Shown here piece after piece: positions 60,907 through 64,000 of a stretch of DNA of 64,000 nucleotides. Both the position numbers and the translations under genes were made by a program. The DNA is from Streptomyces griseus subsp. griseus (GTDB taxonomy: Bacteria > Actinomycetota > Actinomycetes > Streptomycetales > Streptomycetaceae), in assembly GCF_003610995.1 (NCBI RefSeq), contig NZ_CP032543.1:3348001-3412000 (forward strand). Reading direction: 5' to 3'. Below the pieces are notes generated by a model. The model did not search any database. It saw only the letters and a list, made by a program, of their open reading frames with translations, and was not told the DNA's origin. Each line of letters begins with the position of its first letter. Position 1 is the first letter of the stretch.

Positions 60907-61189
60907 CGAGTGCGCTCTCGATCATGGACTGCATAGCCGACATCACCGGCCCGCTGTTGACCACCTTGTAGAGCACGGCGGCGAAGGCACACGCGGCGAT
61001 GGTGCCCACCGCGTATTCGGAAGTGGTCATCCCGCAGTCGGACGACCGGCCCGGCCTTCCCGACCACCGTGCGAACCATGCGGCCGACCGGCTCGGCTGC
61101 CCCTTCGGCAGCCGCCTGCGGCGGGATGCGCCCACCGCACCCCCCTCGTGTTCCATCTGCTCCGTCACTTCATCGAACTTCTTGTTCAT
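60893..61189 (-). CDS. DUF4244 protein, Flp pilin-like
   Basis: 98 aa. Cytoplasmic basic N-terminus, then GMTTSEYAVGTIAACAFAAV (prepilin-like G/MTTSEY with Glu at +5) and an amphipathic end. GGGGGAC precedes the ATG. Likely the major pilin of this Tad system. Confidence 0.87.
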   Translation of the reverse strand: MNKKFDEVTEQMEHEGGAVGASRRRRLPKGQPSRSAAWFARWSGRPGRSSDCGMTTSEYAVGTIAACAFAAVLYKVVNSGPVMSAMQSMIESALDAKF

Positions 61190-61264
61190 GTCGTCCCCCG
61201 ATGGGCGTCGATCGATAGCGAGCAGGCGTCCGAACGGACCGCCCGCGAGTGGAAGCCGGGCCGG

Positions 61265-62263
61265 CTAGCCCGTGGCCAGCAGTCCGCCGGCCAGGCCGAT
61301 GATCACCGGCGCCACCCCCACCGCCAGGAAGGCGGGGAGGAAGCACAGCCCGACCGGTGCGGTGATCAGGACCCCGGCCCGCTGGGCACGGGCCACGGCG
61401 GCACCGGCCTGCTCGGCGCGCATGGCCTCGGCCAGCCTGGAGACCGGCTCCGCCGCCGGGGCCCCGGTCGATCCGGCCCGATGCAGGCAGCGGGCCAGCG
61501 GCCCAGCGCCCGGTATCTCCCCGAGCCGCCCCCACGCCTCGGCGGGCTCCCCGCCCAGGCGGATCTCGGCAGCGGCCCCGGCCAGCCGGTCGCCGACCGG
61601 GCCACCGATGGACTCGCCGACCGCCTCCGCCGCCTCGCGGGGCCCGGCGCCCACGGCCACGCAGGCCGCCAGCAGGTCGGCGGCCAGAGGAAGCTGCCCG
61701 GCGATCGCGGCCCGCTCCTCACGGCTCTCGCCCGAACCGGGCCGGGGCCGGGAACACTGCCAGCGCCATGTCCCGTACGCCGCCGCCGAACCGACCGCAC
61801 ACCCCATCAGGCCGCCGATCAGGATCCACCCGGACAGCCAGGCCCCCACCGGAGCAGCCCACCGCATGACGTCGCCGCGAGCCCCAGCGGCGGCACCGGC
61901 ACTGCCCCGGGCACTAGCGCTGGCCCCGGCACCACCAATGGCACCGGACCCACTGACCGCCCGGGCACCCCCACGCGCTCGGACACCACCACCCGGCCAA
62001 GCGCCCCCACCCGTCCGGGCGCCACTCCCCGCCCGGACCCCGCCCTCGGTGCACGTGGAGCGGTCCGTCCAGCCCCGCACCACCGCCGTCCAGGACCACC
62101 AGCCGGCTCCTGCATCCGGTGCGGCCTCCAGCAGCAGTGCGCCCCGGCCACGCACCGCTCGTCTCCGGCGCCCCGCGGCCACGCCCAGTACAAGCTGCAC
62201 CGCGGCACCCGACAGCGCCGCCAGCATCCCCAGCCTGTGGAGAACTTCTCCCGACGCGCTCAT
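61265..62263 (-). CDS. Type II secretion F-domain membrane protein (TadC-like)
   Basis: 332 aa from ATG 62263, overlapping the TadB stop as ATGA, with GGGAGG upstream. T2SSF helix region with LPLAADLLAACVAVGAGPRE and EPVSRLAEAMRAEQAG; membrane helices near residues 10, 120 and at the C-terminus. Residues 30-110 are an Ala/Gly/Arg-rich spacer. Confidence 0.87.
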   Translation of the reverse strand: MSASGEVLHRLGMLAALSGAAVQLVLGVAAGRRRRAVRGRGALLLEAAPDAGAGWWSWTAVVRGWTDRSTCTEGGVRAGSGARTGGGAWPGGGVRARGGARAVSGSGAIGGAGASASARGSAGAAAGARGDVMRWAAPVGAWLSGWILIGGLMGCAVGSAAAYGTWRWQCSRPRPGSGESREERAAIAGQLPLAADLLAACVAVGAGPREAAEAVGESIGGPVGDRLAGAAAEIRLGGEPAEAWGRLGEIPGAGPLARCLHRAGSTGAPAAEPVSRLAEAMRAEQAGAAVARAQRAGVLITAPVGLCFLPAFLAVGVAPVIIGLAGGLLATG

Positions 62264-63180
62264 GGAGCCTCCCCTCCCCGCACGATCCGGCAGGCCCAAA
62301 GAAGTCCCGCCGCTTCCAGACATCCCCCCACCGCCAGGCAGAACAGCCCGCCGGGCGTGTGCAGCAGCACCCGCAGCGGATCCGCTCCGAGCGCCGCGCC
62401 CAGCCCCAGCCCCGCCACCGGCAGCAGCGCCAGCACCACGACGGTCGACCAGGCTCCCGCCAACTGGGCCCGCAGCTCCTCCCGTCTCCGCCGGTCGGCC
62501 CGCAACGCCCTCTCCAGGCGGTCCAGGCCGGCCGCGAGACCGGCCCCGCCGTCAACGGCCACCCGCCAGCACGCGGCCATCCCGGACAGGCCGCCCAGCC
62601 CCGGCCCATCCGCCGCCTGCCGCAACGCCGCGGGGACATCGCCCCCGAAGCGCGCGGCCGCGAGCACAGCGGCCTCCGCGTCCCCGAGCCACGTACCGCC
62701 CCGGCCTCCCGTCCCGCCCCTGACCTGTGGCTCCCCCTCCGCCGCGCACTCCCGCAGCCCGGCCAACAGGGCCTGGCCCGGCTCCTGTCCGGCCCGCAGC
62801 TCCCCGACCACGGCCCCGCACAACGCCGCCACCATGTCCGCCGCCCGCTCACACTGCCGCCGCCTGGCACGACCACGCAGCCACCTCCGCACCAGAGGCA
62901 CCGCCACGGCCCCTGCGACCAGCGGCAGTACCGACGCCCCCAGCACGGCCAGCAGCACCGCCACCGGAACGCACCACCACTCGCGCCGCTCCACGGCCGG
63001 CCCCCGGGCTTTGAGCAGCCACGACCACCCGCGCCACGCCCGCCATGGCTCAACCGGCCCGTCCACGAACAGGACCCTCGCCCGCCGAACCCCGGGCTCC
63101 CGCATCGCCATCAGCCAGACCGCCACGCCCGCGAAGAGAGCCGCCACATGTGCCGCGTGACCCGCCGCCACCCCCGTCAC
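62260..63180 (-). CDS. Type II secretion F-domain membrane protein (TadB-like)
   Basis: 306 aa. GTG start overlapping the ATPase stop as GTGA. ERAADMVAALCGAVVGELRAGQ and the LERALRADRRRREELRAQLAG coil are typical of TadB; several membrane helices. Platform protein of the Flp pilus system. Confidence 0.88.
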   Translation of the reverse strand: MTGVAAGHAAHVAALFAGVAVWLMAMREPGVRRARVLFVDGPVEPWRAWRGWSWLLKARGPAVERREWWCVPVAVLLAVLGASVLPLVAGAVAVPLVRRWLRGRARRRQCERAADMVAALCGAVVGELRAGQEPGQALLAGLRECAAEGEPQVRGGTGGRGGTWLGDAEAAVLAAARFGGDVPAALRQAADGPGLGGLSGMAACWRVAVDGGAGLAAGLDRLERALRADRRRREELRAQLAGAWSTVVVLALLPVAGLGLGAALGADPLRVLLHTPGGLFCLAVGGCLEAAGLLWACRIVRGGEAP

Positions 63181-64000
63181 AGCGCACCCCCGATCAGCGA
63201 CTCCAGCCGCGCCCAGCCCCGCTCAGGGACGAAGCCGTCAGCGCCCCAGCTCAGGGCCGGCGCCGTGAACACCAGGCCGGCCGCGTCACGCTCCAGCACG
63301 TGCACGTCGGCGATCCGTCGGCGTCCGGCCCGGTCCCGTACCAGATGGACGACCACCGAGAGCGCGGCCGCCAACTGGCTGTGCAGAGCGGCCCGGTCCA
63401 GCCCTGCGGCAGTCCCCAGCGCCTCCAGCCGAGCGGGAACGTGCTCGGCGGCGTTGGCGTGGACGGTGCCGCAGCCACCCTCATGACCGGTGTTCAGGGC
63501 GGCCAGCAGTTCCGTCACTTCAACCCCTCTGACCTCACCCACCACCAGTCGGTCGGGCCGCATCCGCAGCGCCTGGCGCACCAGATCGCGCAAGGTCACC
63601 CGCCCCGCGCCCTCCTGGTTGGCCGGGCGGGACTCCAGGCGCACCACATGGGGGTGATCGGGTCGCAGTTCGGCGGAGTCCTCGGCGAGGACGATCCGTT
63701 CGTCCGCACCGACGGCGCCCAACAGGCTGGCGAGGAGGGTCGTCTTGCCCGCCCCGGTGCCTCCACTGATCAGGTAGGAGAGGCGGGCCTCCACCATGGC
63801 CCGAAGGATCCGGTCGCCACCCGGCGGCACCGTCCCGGCCGCCACCAGCTCCGCCAGCGAGAAGGCGCGCGGGCGCACCACCCGCAGGGAGAGGCAGGTC
63901 GAGCCGACGGAGACCGGGGGCAGCACGGCGTGCATACGCGTCCCGTCCGGCAACCGCGCGTCCACCCACGGCCGGGCGTCGTCCAGCCGCCTGCCCGCGA
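63177..64000 (-). CDS. Tad pilus secretion ATPase (TadA/CpaF), partial
   Basis: Runs off the right edge; about 274 C-terminal residues are visible. Walker A ISGGTGAGKTTLLASL, Asp box IVLAEDSAELRPDHPHVVRLE, Walker B RPDRLVVGEVRG, His box CGTVHANAAEH. In-frame upstream codons to 64000 (GRRLDDARPWVDARLPDG) are family-typical, so the GTG at 63965 is not the true start. Confidence 0.93.
   Translation of the reverse strand, partial: AGRRLDDARPWVDARLPDGTRMHAVLPPVSVGSTCLSLRVVRPRAFSLAELVAAGTVPPGGDRILRAMVEARLSYLISGGTGAGKTTLLASLLGAVGADERIVLAEDSAELRPDHPHVVRLESRPANQEGAGRVTLRDLVRQALRMRPDRLVVGEVRGVEVTELLAALNTGHEGGCGTVHANAAEHVPARLEALGTAAGLDRAALHSQLAAALSVVVHLVRDRAGRRRIADVHVLERDAAGLVFTAPALSWGADGFVPERGWARLESLIGGAL

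Noticed and set aside
1..64000. CRISPR arrays
   Set aside because: No set of regularly spaced near-identical short repeats with unique spacers was seen; the repeats at 54165-54303 are too degenerate and have no cas genes.

Overview
The window reads as a high-GC Streptomyces chromosome. It has C-ending codons, Streptomyces-type paralogues, and a recognisable core block of holB, tmk, topA, hppA, bldG with its anti-sigma partner, a MrfA-like helicase and the Tad/Flp genes. Two biosynthetic regions and one degraded integrative element lie to the left of this core.

1-16.7 kb is the flank of a polyketide cluster. A leftward, largely translationally coupled gene set encodes a glutamate mutase (GlmS and GlmE), a fold-type III PLP decarboxylase and an AMP-dependent ligase. 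Upstream of these are a ferredoxin, a P450, a TIM-barrel protein and a VinK-like acyltransferase. This is the vicenistatin-type logic for a beta-amino acid starter: glutamate to 3-methylaspartate, activation, decarboxylation to a 3-aminoisobutyryl unit, then loading on a PKS. The PKS itself, the starter ACP (VinL-type), VinM and VinJ are not in the window and should lie to the left. Two type II thioesterases, a TetR, a large LAL-type LuxR, a second LuxR and a stand-alone PqqD-like protein complete this side. CCCCTAAG/CTTAGGGG elements recur only in the two intergenic regions next to the acyltransferase and thioesterase genes and may be the pathway operator.

16.9-22.7 kb: a secreted lipoprotein peptidase and tRNA-Thr(CGT) are followed by an approximately 3.1-kb element. 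It is bounded by a perfect 46-bp repeat of the tRNA 3' end (18583-18628 and 21697-21742). It contains a broken relaxase, a Nudix gene that has lost its stop, a CYTH protein and two truncated genes abutting at 21030, but no visible integrase. A frameshifted GNAT gene follows.

22.8-39.6 kb is the most unusual region. A leftward set encodes a caspase/gingipain-like protease with a zinc ribbon, a 127-aa protein followed by a strong hairpin, a radical SAM/SPASM enzyme, a second radical SAM enzyme, an aldo/keto reductase-like protein and two phytanoyl-CoA-type dioxygenases. A divergent NRPS gene (A-T-C-T-C-T, with a near-identical duplicated C/T block) and a convergent set (siderophore-type N-acyltransferase plus an asymmetric heterodimeric ABC exporter) complete it. 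I recognise no described pathway with this set. A hybrid of peptide modification and NRPS assembly is the working hypothesis.

39.8-64 kb is core genome: holB, a tmk fused to an MFS-like domain, topA, a frameshifted ABC-2 permease, a methyltransferase, a lipoprotein, hppA, an anti-sigma factor, bldG, the helicase, a TlpA-like lipoprotein, a decayed stretch (58.6-59.5 kb), a small LuxR and the Tad genes. The Tad ATPase runs off the right edge.
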